A stretch of 6,080 nt of DNA from an uncultured Peptococcaceae bacterium (GTDB lineage: Bacteria > Bacillota > Peptococcia > Peptococcales > Peptococcaceae), in NCBI GenBank assembly GCA_945949655.1, contig CAMFFG010000080.1:1-6080 (forward strand), in the 5' to 3' direction. Under the pieces are notes generated by a model that searched no databases, was not told the DNA's origin, and worked only from the letters and a program-made list of their open reading frames with translations. Each line of letters opens with the position of its first letter. The stretch's first letter is position 1. Position numbers and translations under genes: made by a program. Positions 1-5,627 of this stretch are shown here, in pieces.

Positions 1-743
1 CTGGCCAGCGAAAAGGCGCTCTGATGATTTCCCGAGCCCTTTGGGTTTTGCAAGGCTCGCTGCCGGTATGATCCGGTGTCATGAGGCACAGCGTCGGAGG
101 AACCGTTTTTGGCCTGCTGGTCAGGAGCGATGTCCGCTGCTCCATGGCGCTGCTGGTTTTGTGCGCCGTAGCCATTTTGCAGAACAGCTGCCTGAAACGG
201 CATGGTGAGCCAATCGATAAAACTGGATGCGTAAACGGTATAACCGCCGAAGAAAAAACAGACTGCCAACAGCACGGTAGCCAGAGGTTTCTTCCAGCAA
301 GATGGAAACGGGATCAGCTGTTTCAGATTTGCGGCCAGATAAGCGCCGTGCAGACCGGTGTGCACGCCAGCCAGAAGCAGCGTCAGCGCTGCGCTGAAAT
401 AATGTATGGTTTTCCAGGGTCCAGGGAGGGTAACCGAAAACAGGACTTTGGAAATACAGATGCCGCTGCCGATGACAGACAGCAGGGCCAGCAGCAAAGC
501 GCAGTCCACCACAGCGTAGCACTTGGCCTGGGCAGGCAGCAGAGCTGATCTGATGCGTTGCAGCATGGCGCTTAACCATCTGCGCTGCAGCCATAGATGG
601 ATCAGACCGAAGGCCAGCAGAACCAGTCCGGCTATCTCATGGTAGGTGAGCGAGATGGCGTTTTTCCGGTACAGAGATGCCAGCAGGACCATCAGCAGCA
701 GATCCAGTAAAATACGGTGGAGATTCTTTTTTGCAGATTGCAT
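1..743 (-). CDS. DUF4405 domain-containing membrane protein (cytochrome b-like), C-terminus cut by window edge
   Basis: Reading leftward from ATG 743-741 the frame stays open to base 1, giving 247 codons. AGGGG sits 10 bases before the ATG. The protein starts MQSAKKNLHRILLDLLLMVL and shows about five hydrophobic helices (near residues 11-25, 37-52, 78-100, 115-137, 154-173). Histidines lie at H35 and H49 on helix 2 and at H114, H128 and H132 around helix 4. This HE...H / H...GxHxxLH layout is typical of DUF4405, a family related to small b-type cytochromes, so haem binding and membrane electron transfer are plausible but inferred. Positive residues after helices 2 and 4 put the N-terminus inside and the C-terminus outside. 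Residues from about 185 on form a hydrophilic tail rich in Q, N, H, G and S without further membrane helices. It follows the SMR operon on the same strand after a 126-base gap. The real C-terminus is unseen. Confidence 0.8.
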   Translation of the reverse strand, partial: MQSAKKNLHRILLDLLLMVLLASLYRKNAISLTYHEIAGLVLLAFGLIHLWLQRRWLSAMLQRIRSALLPAQAKCYAVVDCALLLALLSVIGSGICISKVLFSVTLPGPWKTIHYFSAALTLLLAGVHTGLHGAYLAANLKQLIPFPSCWKKPLATVLLAVCFFFGGYTVYASSFIDWLTMPFQAAVLQNGYGAQNQQRHGAADIAPDQQAKNGSSDAVPHDTGSYRQRALQNPKGSGNHQSAFSLA

Positions 744-778
744 GGATGTTGTTCCCCTTTCTATTCAGATATGGTACC

Positions 779-789
779 GTTATGATAAC
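779..789. promoter_or_regulatory. Possible operator: GTTAT-G-ATAAC palindrome upstream of the DUF4405 gene
   Basis: A perfect 5+1+5 inverted repeat lies 35 bases upstream of the DUF4405 start, where a promoter or its operator would be expected. I found no convincing -35/-10 pair around it, and a short palindrome can arise by chance, so the role is a guess. Confidence 0.2.
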
Positions 790-869
790 AGATGCTTGTG
801 TTAAAACGGTGAACAGAAACTGTGAGGAAGAAAACAATCTGTCAGGAAAACTGAATATTTCTGTGACAG

Positions 870-1238
870 TCAGCGGATGATCTGGCTCGCCCGGTTGTAA
901 TAGGCAGCCGGATCCATAGGAATACGGGAATTGTTGATCAGAACAATACCAAGAATGATGATAAACAGCACAAAAACTTTAGCTGGTCCCAGCGCTTCGT
1001 GAAAATAAAAATGTCCCACCAGCGCATTGGCGGCAGTGCTGAAACCGGACCAGATGGCATAGCCCACCGATAAAGGAATGGTGCGCAAGGCCAGCGCAAA
1101 ACAGTAAAAGGCCAGACTGTAGCTGATGATAAACACCATGGTAGGTGGGAGATTGGTGAACCCGTGTGACAGTTTTAGCATGGTTGAGCCCAGCAGACTG
1201 AGCAGTACAGTCAGGGCCATTTGCAGATAAGCACGCAT
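870..1238 (-). CDS. SMR-family multidrug efflux subunit, EbrB-like, lacking the membrane glutamate
   Basis: A 122-residue, four-helix small multidrug resistance protein; family members are usually 105-120 residues. It aligns to E. coli EmrE (from memory) without gaps: G17, Y60, W63, G65 and G97 are conserved, as are the blocks GSTMLKLSHGFT and YAIWSG. The proton- and drug-binding Glu14 is replaced by Ser (codon AGT at 1199-1197), EmrE G67 is Ser and G90 is Val. After helix 4 there is a hydrophilic tail of about 20 residues, as in EbrB. GAGG sits 11 bases before the ATG. It lies 46 bases downstream of a second, intact SMR gene in the same direction, so the pair probably forms a heterodimeric exporter of cationic compounds in the membrane, in which this subunit would be structural. 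A weak 6-bp hairpin (839-844 / 864-869) right after the stop may end transcription. The substrate cannot be told. Confidence 0.9.
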   Translation of the reverse strand: MRAYLQMALTVLLSLLGSTMLKLSHGFTNLPPTMVFIISYSLAFYCFALALRTIPLSVGYAIWSGFSTAANALVGHFYFHEALGPAKVFVLFIIILGIVLINNSRIPMDPAAYYNRASQIIR

Positions 1239-1284
1239 GATAAGAAAAACCTCGTTTCGTCAGTTGAAATTTATCATTGAGATA

Positions 1285-1596
1285 TTAGAGCAGATTCAGC
1301 GCGATGATGCCGCCTAACAGCAGAACCAGTCCAACGTAGCCGGAAAGGCGAAAGCGCTCTTTGAACAGTACCATACCGATGATCATGGTCAGCAGTGTGC
1401 CGGCGCCGGACCAGGTGGCGTAAGCGATATTTAAGGGCAGCACTTTCATGGAAAGGGCTACCATGTAGTAAGCAATACCGTAAGCCAGCAGACACAGTGC
1501 AGCCAGAAATTTTTTCTGAAAGCCATCAGTAAACTTTAGGAGCGTAGAGCCGCAGATTTCGGTGAGAATGCCGACGACAAGATAGACATAATGCAT
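1285..1596 (-). CDS. SMR-family multidrug efflux subunit, EbrA-like
   Basis: A 103-residue, four-helix SMR protein in the plasma membrane, expected to exchange protons for cationic or lipophilic compounds. The key residues are all present, shifted by one from EmrE: E13 in helix 1 (LTEICGSTLLKFTDGF), Y59, W62, G64, G66, and the helix-4 glycines G89 and G96. I chose the ATG at 1596 over an in-frame ATG at 1677, because the longer version adds 27 hydrophilic residues absent from the family, and because AAGGGGG lies about 10 bases before 1596 and a promoter sits at 1642-1670. It is the first gene of a two-gene operon with the EbrB-like subunit. The order and lengths match paired SMR exporters such as Bacillus EbrAB. 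The leader is only about 40 bases and holds no guanidine riboswitch of the kind found before ykkCD genes. Confidence 0.92.
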   Translation of the reverse strand: MHYVYLVVGILTEICGSTLLKFTDGFQKKFLAALCLLAYGIAYYMVALSMKVLPLNIAYATWSGAGTLLTMIIGMVLFKERFRLSGYVGLVLLLGGIIALNLL

Positions 1597-1641
1597 AATA
1601 AAAGGATCCCCCTTGCTGTATATTAATTTTTGTCTGCAGTC

Positions 1642-1670
1642 AGTATAACGCGCTGCAGCATATTTGGTAA
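1642..1670 (-). promoter_or_regulatory. Sigma-A-type promoter of the SMR operon
   Basis: On the minus strand TTACCA (1670-1665) is followed after exactly 17 bases by TATACT (1647-1642). Two CTGCAG palindromes (1634-1639 and 1653-1658) flank the -10 box, 13 bases apart, and could serve as operator halves. Transcription would start near 1635, leaving a leader of about 40 bases. Confidence 0.55.
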
Positions 1671-1723
1671 GAGCCAATTACGAATACCGGTTATCAGAAT
1701 CTCTTTGCTGATTCAGCACACAC

Positions 1724-1750
1724 AAAAAGACCTCTGCCGCAGCAGAGGCC
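1724..1750 (-). terminator. Intrinsic terminator of the thioredoxin-like gene
   Basis: On the minus strand a 7-bp stem CCTCTGC/GCAGAGG with a 4-base loop, extendable to 9 bp with one G-U pair, is followed by TCTTTTTG. It starts about 20 bases after the stop of the thioredoxin-like gene and insulates it from the SMR promoter. Confidence 0.85.
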
Positions 1751-1770
1751 TTCTCGTATTCTAAAAGGAA

Positions 1771-2094
1771 TTAGGCATTCAGAATTTCATCGATTTTATC
1801 GGTGTAAACTTCTGGATCTTTTTTACCAGCGAATTTACCTAAGAATTCACCATCGTTGAAGAACAGAACCTGTGGTACACCTTTCAGAGAGAAACGGTTG
1901 AACAGATCTTTTTCATCTTCTACGTCTACATGATAGAAGCCGAAATCTTTATCTTTGTATTCTTCTTCGATTTCGTCCAGAATTGGATGAACTTCCTGGC
2001 ATACATGGCAGCTCTTTCTGGAGAAGATAACCAGACATGGTTTCCCTTCATCATAAATCAGTTCTTCAAAAGAATTAGCGTTTAAATCCTGCAT
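1771..2094 (-). CDS. Thioredoxin-family protein with CHVC active site
   Basis: A 107-residue cytoplasmic protein with a single thioredoxin fold and no signal peptide. The active site is C29-H-V-C32, and V73-P74 in KGVPQVLFF supplies the cis-proline loop. The usual tryptophan before the first cysteine is serine (KSCHVC), and the buried aspartate of classical thioredoxins is replaced by a hydrophobic residue (LVIF), so its redox properties should differ from TrxA. It is probably a disulfide reductase or oxidoreductase; the partner is unknown. I chose the start at 2094 because AGGAG lies 9 bases before it; an upstream in-frame ATG at 2121 would place that ribosome site inside the coding region. 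The gene is visibly richer in A/T and in A/T-ending codons than its neighbours, which suggests strong-expression codon choice or a different origin. It has its own terminator and is divergent from xth. Confidence 0.9.
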   Translation of the reverse strand: MQDLNANSFEELIYDEGKPCLVIFSRKSCHVCQEVHPILDEIEEEYKDKDFGFYHVDVEDEKDLFNRFSLKGVPQVLFFNDGEFLGKFAGKKDPEVYTDKIDEILNA

Positions 2095-2158
2095 AATACT
2101 ACACTCCTGTCTTTTTTTCAAATAGTTTAGATTGTGAAAAGTTTTTTTAATTGCTTTT

Positions 2159-2187
2159 ATTTTAACACCAAACTATGAAATATGCAA
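2159..2187 (-). promoter_or_regulatory. Candidate promoter of the thioredoxin-like gene
   Basis: On the minus strand TTGCAT (2187-2182) and TAAAAT (2164-2159) are separated by 17 bases. The predicted leader is about 58 bases. The whole interval is very AT-rich, so other -10-like boxes exist and the choice is tentative. Confidence 0.4.
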
Positions 2188-2215
2188 AGGTTTGGCCCAT
2201 TTAATAAGATTATTG

Positions 2216-2276
2216 TGATATAATTTATAACTATAACAGTCATCGACTTTCCTTTCGGGGAAGATGCGGGTATAAT
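2216..2276 (+). promoter_or_regulatory. Candidate promoter region of xth (two TATAAT boxes)
   Basis: TGATATAAT at 2216-2224 is a perfect extended -10 with no good -35. A second TATAAT lies at 2271-2276, 33 bases before the start codon, also without a clear -35. A 6-bp hairpin with a 5-base loop (2247-2252 / 2258-2263) lies between them and would fall in the leader if the upstream box is used. Confidence 0.45.
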
Positions 2277-2309
2277 AAAAAACAATACAGCGAAGCAAGG
2301 AGGACAATT

Positions 2310-3065
2310 ATGAAACTGATATCCTGGAATGTAAATGGACTGCGGGCCTGTGTGGGCAAAGGCTTTCTGGATTTTTTCCATGCCATTGACGCCGATTTTT
2401 TCTGCCTGCAGGAGACAAAAATGCAGGCTGGTCAGCTGGAGCTGGAACTGCCCGGCTATCATCAGTACTGGAACAGTGCCGAGAAAAAAGGTTATTCGGG
2501 CACAGCTGTTTTCAGCCGTGTGGAACCGCTGCAGGTAACATACGGCCTGCCGCAGGACGAGCACAACCACGAGGGACGGGTGATCACCCTGGAATTAGAG
2601 CAGTTCTATCTGGTGACAGTGTACACGCCCAATTCGCAGGATGAACTGGCCCGGCTGGATTACCGCATGCAGTGGGAGGACGATTTTCGCGCCTATCTGC
2701 TGGAACTGGACCGGAAAAAGCCGGTCATCGTCTGCGGCGACCTGAACGTGGCTCATCAGGAGATCGACCTGAAAAATCCGAAGACCAACCGCCGCAATGC
2801 CGGCTTTACCGATGAAGAGCGGGAAAAGATGACCACGCTGCTGCAGTCCGGTTTTACAGACAGCTTCCGTTATTTTTATCCCAATGTGACCGGCATTTAT
2901 AGCTGGTGGTCCTATCGGTTCAAAGCCCGGGAGAAGAATGCAGGATGGCGCATTGACTATTTTCTGGTATCGGATCGTCTGCAGCCAAAGCTGCAGGATG
3001 CTAAAATCCATACTGAGGTATTTGGCAGCGACCACTGCCCTGTGGAGCTGGAACTGGACTGCTGA
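2310..3065 (+). CDS. xth: Exodeoxyribonuclease III (ExoA-type AP endonuclease)
   Basis: A 251-residue enzyme of the endonuclease/exonuclease/phosphatase fold, the usual full length for Firmicute ExoA. It cuts DNA 5' to abasic sites and removes 3' blocking groups in base excision repair, using Mg2+. All catalytic motifs are visible: W6-N7-V-N-G-L-R, metal-binding E35 in LQETK, Y105 in VTVYTPNSQ, D144 and N146 in CGDLNVAH, GWRIDYFLVS near 221-230, and D241-H242 in GSDHCPVEL. The start is secured by AAGGAGG at 2297-2303, 6 bases before the ATG. It appears to be a single-gene unit, divergent from the thioredoxin-like gene and convergent with the DUF5808 gene. Nothing is abnormal in the sequence. 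Confidence 0.97.
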   Translation: MKLISWNVNGLRACVGKGFLDFFHAIDADFFCLQETKMQAGQLELELPGYHQYWNSAEKKGYSGTAVFSRVEPLQVTYGLPQDEHNHEGRVITLELEQFYLVTVYTPNSQDELARLDYRMQWEDDFRAYLLELDRKKPVIVCGDLNVAHQEIDLKNPKTNRRNAGFTDEEREKMTTLLQSGFTDSFRYFYPNVTGIYSWWSYRFKAREKNAGWRIDYFLVSDRLQPKLQDAKIHTEVFGSDHCPVELELDC

Positions 3066-3077
3066 TTTTTGAAAAGC

Positions 3078-3164
3078 ACGATAGGAACAGGTTTTCTGAG
3101 AAGATATATCGACAGGTTGTGGCAGCAAAACGGCAACGATACAGGATATTTTTCTGAGAAAAAT
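3078..3164. repeat. Degenerate direct repeat and 17-base palindrome after xth
   Basis: Two related stretches, 3078-3102 and 3136-3160, each run ACGATA, then CAGG, then TTTTCTGAGAA, and lie 58 bases apart. The second is extended into the perfect palindrome ATTTTTCT-G-AGAAAAAT at 3148-3164. The interval has no coding capacity I can support. It may be transcribed as the xth 3' untranslated region; a small RNA is possible but unproven. Confidence 0.3.
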
Positions 3165-3169
3165 GTGTG

Positions 3170-3243
3170 AAAGCCCGTTGGCCTGACCCATGTTTCGGCA
3201 AAAGCGTGCCGGTTGCAATGGGATAAGTGGAAACGGGCTTTTT
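3170..3243 (+). terminator. Large nested-hairpin terminator between xth and the DUF5808 gene
   Basis: A 10-bp outer stem AAAGCCCGTT (3170-3179) / AACGGGCTTT (3232-3241) encloses CCCAT (3187-3191) / ATGGG (3218-3222) and then CGGCA (3196-3200) / TGCCG (3207-3211). A run of five T (3239-3243) follows on the + strand, as needed to end xth. In the other direction the T-run is interrupted (CTTTCACACATTTTT), so termination of the opposing operon here is less certain. Confidence 0.7.
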
Positions 3244-3251
3244 GTGATGCG

Positions 3252-4595
3252 CTAGTTTAATTGTTCTTCCAGCTGTCGGTAAACTTCTTCCGTCTGGGCA
3301 CTGGTACTGCTGCCAAAGAGGTAGCGTTTGCCGTTATCGGTCTCCAGATAGAGATAAGGCCCGGTGCGCGGATCCAGGCACACACTGGCTGAGCCCCACG
3401 GTGTTTTGTAACGGCCCTTCTGTACGGTGTCCATGCCGGTGCCGGCAACGCGGCCGATTTCCGGCAGCTGGGCCACATATTCCAGATGGGTGATGGTATC
3501 CAGCGGGATTTCGTATTCTACACCGGTGTGTAGCGCCACCACGGTAGTTTCCTGCAGCTCCAGCGCTACCGGTGTGGATTCCAGATGGTCCATCCAGACT
3601 CCCATCAGCGGCATTGCCAACAGCAACAGGGCCGTGGCGGCCATCAGAACCTGTCCGGATCGTTTGGCCAGATTCACCGTGCTGTTCATGCCCACGCGGT
3701 TATTGATGATTAAACGGCTGTCATTGGGATTATAGTAAAACATGCCCCAGATCCATTTATCATCCTCATCGATAAAGAAATCGGTACCGCTCTGCGCTGT
3801 CATAGTCTCCTGCAGCTGACGGGTTTTCAGCTCGATCCGGATGACGGTTATCACCAGAATGGCGCTCAATAGCAGGATCCCCATCAGGGACAGCAGATAA
3901 TTGTGCTGGGTCAGCCAGATGGCAATATTCAGAATGGCCAGAAACCAGGCGCAGACCAGCCAGCATTTGCCCCAGTTGTAGCGGCGGATGCGGGTGAGCG
4001 CTTCGGTGAGGGCCATGTTGTCATCCACTGCTTCCGACTTGTTGCGGTACAGATAGCGGTAACCGAACCAGCAGAACAGTACTGTTAAGGCATCGATCAG
4101 ATACAGATACCAGTATTCCCGGTCAAAGGTCATGGGTAGCAGGGATACCAGTAGCGGCAGCAGAAAAAGCCAGGGCGACAGCCAGCGGGCTGTCTGATCG
4201 GCAGATGGCAGTACAGCAATGCTGACCGCACTGCCATTTTGTCGCCAGCCTCTGTCTTCTTTCAGTAACTTCAGCTTTTTGTGATAGTACACATAAGGCA
4301 CATAGGGAAGTACGATGCTGACATCCACCCAGATGAGCCATACGGTCATGGCTTTGCCGAGGCCGGGGATCAGAGCGCAGGGTACAGCCAGCAGCAGAAG
4401 TCCGGCACAGTCCAGAAGCAGCCATTTTTTGAAAGATGATAGAATGGCCAGCACGACTTCATCGCTGCGGGCCTCCTGTGGCAAAGTGACACCCAGCGCG
4501 ATATTTTTCTTGAACTTTGTCTCGTTTTTCAGCAGGATATACATCATAATGGGCAGCCAGATAACACAGGCCCACAAAATCAGATTATCGCTCAC
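3252..4595 (-). CDS. DUF5808 multi-pass membrane protein with C-terminal PH-like domain
   Basis: A 447-residue membrane protein. Hydrophobic helices lie near residues 5-22, 57-77, 83-103, 138-155, 162-181, 210-229, 233-253 and 315-335. Between the last two is a soluble stretch with the DUF5808 signature, DDKWIWGMFYYNPND...R.G.N.TVNLAK (about 278-311). After the last helix, residues 340-447 form a beta-rich domain with G-x-G...G-x-Y-x-T-x-W-G spacing, resembling the bacterial PH domains that follow similar membrane proteins. It begins with GTG sharing one base with the stop of the GntR gene (TAGTG), preceded by AGGAGGG 6 bases upstream, so the two are translationally coupled. Proteins of this kind (DUF1648/DUF5808) often accompany YtrA-type regulators; a cell-envelope stress or peptide-sensing role is suspected, but no function is established by this sequence. 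Confidence 0.85.
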   Translation of the reverse strand: MSDNLILWACVIWLPIMMYILLKNETKFKKNIALGVTLPQEARSDEVVLAILSSFKKWLLLDCAGLLLLAVPCALIPGLGKAMTVWLIWVDVSIVLPYVPYVYYHKKLKLLKEDRGWRQNGSAVSIAVLPSADQTARWLSPWLFLLPLLVSLLPMTFDREYWYLYLIDALTVLFCWFGYRYLYRNKSEAVDDNMALTEALTRIRRYNWGKCWLVCAWFLAILNIAIWLTQHNYLLSLMGILLLSAILVITVIRIELKTRQLQETMTAQSGTDFFIDEDDKWIWGMFYYNPNDSRLIINNRVGMNSTVNLAKRSGQVLMAATALLLLAMPLMGVWMDHLESTPVALELQETTVVALHTGVEYEIPLDTITHLEYVAQLPEIGRVAGTGMDTVQKGRYKTPWGSASVCLDPRTGPYLYLETDNGKRYLFGSSTSAQTEEVYRQLEEQLN

Positions 4596-4963
4596 TATTC
4601 TCCCTCCTCATACAGCTTGCGGCATAGTTCCAGCGCTTCTTCTTTTTCCATGCCGGCCAGACGCAGTTCGCTGAGCCGCAGTTTCAGTCCTTCTATGGTT
4701 TCAGGCCGGGGGCCGGACGGTTTTTGAAGATCGCAGATCACAGCGCCGGAGCGGCGATCGGTATGAATGTAGCCTTCCTGTTTCAGCAGTTGGTAAGCCT
4801 TGCTGACGGTCATCATATTGATGCCGCATTCTTCCGACAAAGCGCGGATAGTGGGCAGCTTTTCACCGGCAGACAGTTTCCCTTCGGCAATGCCCAGCAC
4901 GATCTGGTTGCGGATCTGCACGTAGATGGGAACGTCGCAGCTGAAATCCAAATGTAACAGCAT
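4595..4963 (-). CDS. GntR-family transcriptional regulator, YtrA subfamily
   Basis: A 122-residue repressor-type protein. Residues 11-77 are a winged helix-turn-helix with family hallmarks: PIYVQIRNQI, GKLSAGEKLPTIRALSEE, the recognition helix around N49-MMTVSKAYQLL, and the wing EGYIHTDRRSGAVI. Only about 40 residues follow, predicted helical and charged, with no FadR-type or aminotransferase effector domain; this defines the YtrA type, which usually dimerises through that short tail. AGGAG lies 8 bases before the ATG. It is the first gene of an operon with the DUF5808 membrane protein. The promoter lies within a long inverted repeat directly upstream, so negative autoregulation is very likely. 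YtrA regulators typically control an adjacent membrane transporter or membrane protein; the inducing signal is unknown. Confidence 0.93.
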   Translation of the reverse strand: MLLHLDFSCDVPIYVQIRNQIVLGIAEGKLSAGEKLPTIRALSEECGINMMTVSKAYQLLKQEGYIHTDRRSGAVICDLQKPSGPRPETIEGLKLRLSELRLAGMEKEEALELCRKLYEEGE

Positions 4964-4978
4964 GCTATCATCTCCTCA

Positions 4979-5021
4979 AATGCATTATTTGCATTACTTA
5001 GTATAATGCAAATAATGCATT
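4979..5021. promoter_or_regulatory. Putative GntR operator: inverted repeat with 18-base arms
   Basis: Perfect arms 4979-4996 and 5004-5021 are separated by 7 bases. Each arm is itself quasi-palindromic (AATGCA-N5-TGCATT in the left arm, with the same outer hexamers in the right), giving four TGCATTA/AATGCA-type half-sites. It overlaps the -10 box and spacer of the GntR promoter, so binding would block RNA polymerase. It ends 24 bases before the -35 of the divergent GNAT gene, which it might also affect. Confidence 0.8.
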
Positions 5022-5028
5022 GCGTCAA
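5000..5028 (-). promoter_or_regulatory. Sigma-A-type promoter of the GntR-DUF5808 operon
   Basis: On the minus strand TTGACG (5028-5023) and TATACT (5005-5000) are separated by exactly 17 bases, each matching the consensus at five of six positions. Transcription would start near 4993, about 30 bases before the GntR ATG. Confidence 0.8.
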
Positions 5029-5044
5029 GTGGAATTTTTCGTGG

Positions 5045-5072
5045 TTGCATTTTGGCGATGGTTTTATATAAT
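5045..5072 (+). promoter_or_regulatory. Candidate promoter of the GNAT gene
   Basis: TTGCAT (5045-5050) and a perfect TATAAT (5067-5072) are separated by 16 bases. The predicted leader is about 47 bases. The -35 is weak (three of six). Confidence 0.5.
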
Positions 5073-5125
5073 AAAGTGGAATGAGAACTGCAGGAAATAA
5101 ACTGTAACGAAAAGAGGCGTGTGCG

Positions 5126-5566
5126 ATGATTGAACTGGAAGGAATGCGGGATGATCAGATCAAGCTGACGCTGGCAAAAATGCTGCCCAAGGGCCATCCC
5201 GATATGGGTGAAATGCCGATCCTGTTTTTTAATATCCGCCTGCTGGACGGGACCCGCATCGGGCAATGTGATCTGCGGGTGGGCGACAGCGACAAAACCG
5301 AAGTGCTGGGCCATATCGGCTATGGTATTTATGAGCAGTATCAGGGGCATCACTATGCGGTGCGGGCCTGCCGCCTGCTGATGGACTATGCCCGACGCTC
5401 CCACATGGATCATGTGGATATCACCTGCGATACCGATAACTATCCCTCCATCCGCACCTGCGAGTTGCTGGGCGCAGAAAAACTGGGCACTATTCCGGTA
5501 CCGCCGGACAATATTGACTACCAGAACGGCAGCCGCCTGAAGTACCGCTACCGCATTATGCTGTGA
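5126..5566 (+). CDS. GNAT-family N-acetyltransferase
   Basis: A 146-residue single-domain GNAT protein, expected to transfer an acetyl group from acetyl-CoA to an amine in the cytoplasm; the acceptor cannot be predicted. Motif A is at 62-90: GHIGYGIYEQYQGHHYAVRA, where Q73-G74-H75-H76-Y77-A78 corresponds to the pyrophosphate-binding R/Q-G-x-G-x-A loop. Histidine 76 stands where glycine is usual. Motif B follows as DITCDTDNYPSIRTCELLGAE (98-118), with the typical Asn105 and a helix before the LGAE turn. AGAGG lies 8 bases before the ATG; a second ATG at 5144 has a poorer ribosome site. It is transcribed away from the GntR operon and is followed after 61 bases by a small coiled-coil gene with no terminator between, so the two are probably co-transcribed. 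Confidence 0.9.
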   Translation: MIELEGMRDDQIKLTLAKMLPKGHPDMGEMPILFFNIRLLDGTRIGQCDLRVGDSDKTEVLGHIGYGIYEQYQGHHYAVRACRLLMDYARRSHMDHVDITCDTDNYPSIRTCELLGAEKLGTIPVPPDNIDYQNGSRLKYRYRIML

Positions 5567-5627
5567 GGGCCTAACGGTCACCTTCTGCATCTCTGCTTCA
5601 TACACTATGATGACGGGAGGGAGCGGA

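Noticed and set aside
81..548. 155-codon plus-strand frame
   Set aside because: Antisense to the DUF4405 gene; composition is typical of a shadow frame and no ribosome site precedes it.
121..594. 157-codon minus-strand frame with many Arg, Ala and His residues
   Set aside because: It is an out-of-frame shadow of the DUF4405 gene, whose frame gives clear membrane helices and family histidines and has a ribosome site at 743.
1597..1680. Possible guanidine (ykkC-type) riboswitch before the SMR genes
   Set aside because: The leader after the predicted start site is only about 40 bases and I see none of the conserved riboswitch core; the upstream part is accounted for by the promoter and the neighbouring terminator.
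2595..3218. 207-codon open frame on the minus strand over xth
   Set aside because: It lies antisense to a full-length exonuclease III with every catalytic motif, has no recognisable domain, and its predicted start falls inside the terminator hairpin.
4315..4674. 119-codon plus-strand frame spanning the GntR/DUF5808 junction
   Set aside because: Antisense to two overlapping well-supported genes, with Ser/Arg-rich shadow composition and no ribosome site.
4979..5021. Long inverted repeat as a mobile-element end or terminator
   Set aside because: There is no transposase or target duplication, no T-run follows it, and it coincides with a near-consensus promoter directly upstream of a GntR gene, so an operator is the better reading.
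4994..5605. 203-codon open frame on the minus strand over the GNAT gene
   Set aside because: Antisense to a well-supported GNAT gene, it begins between genes without a convincing ribosome site and overlaps the operator and promoters at its other end.
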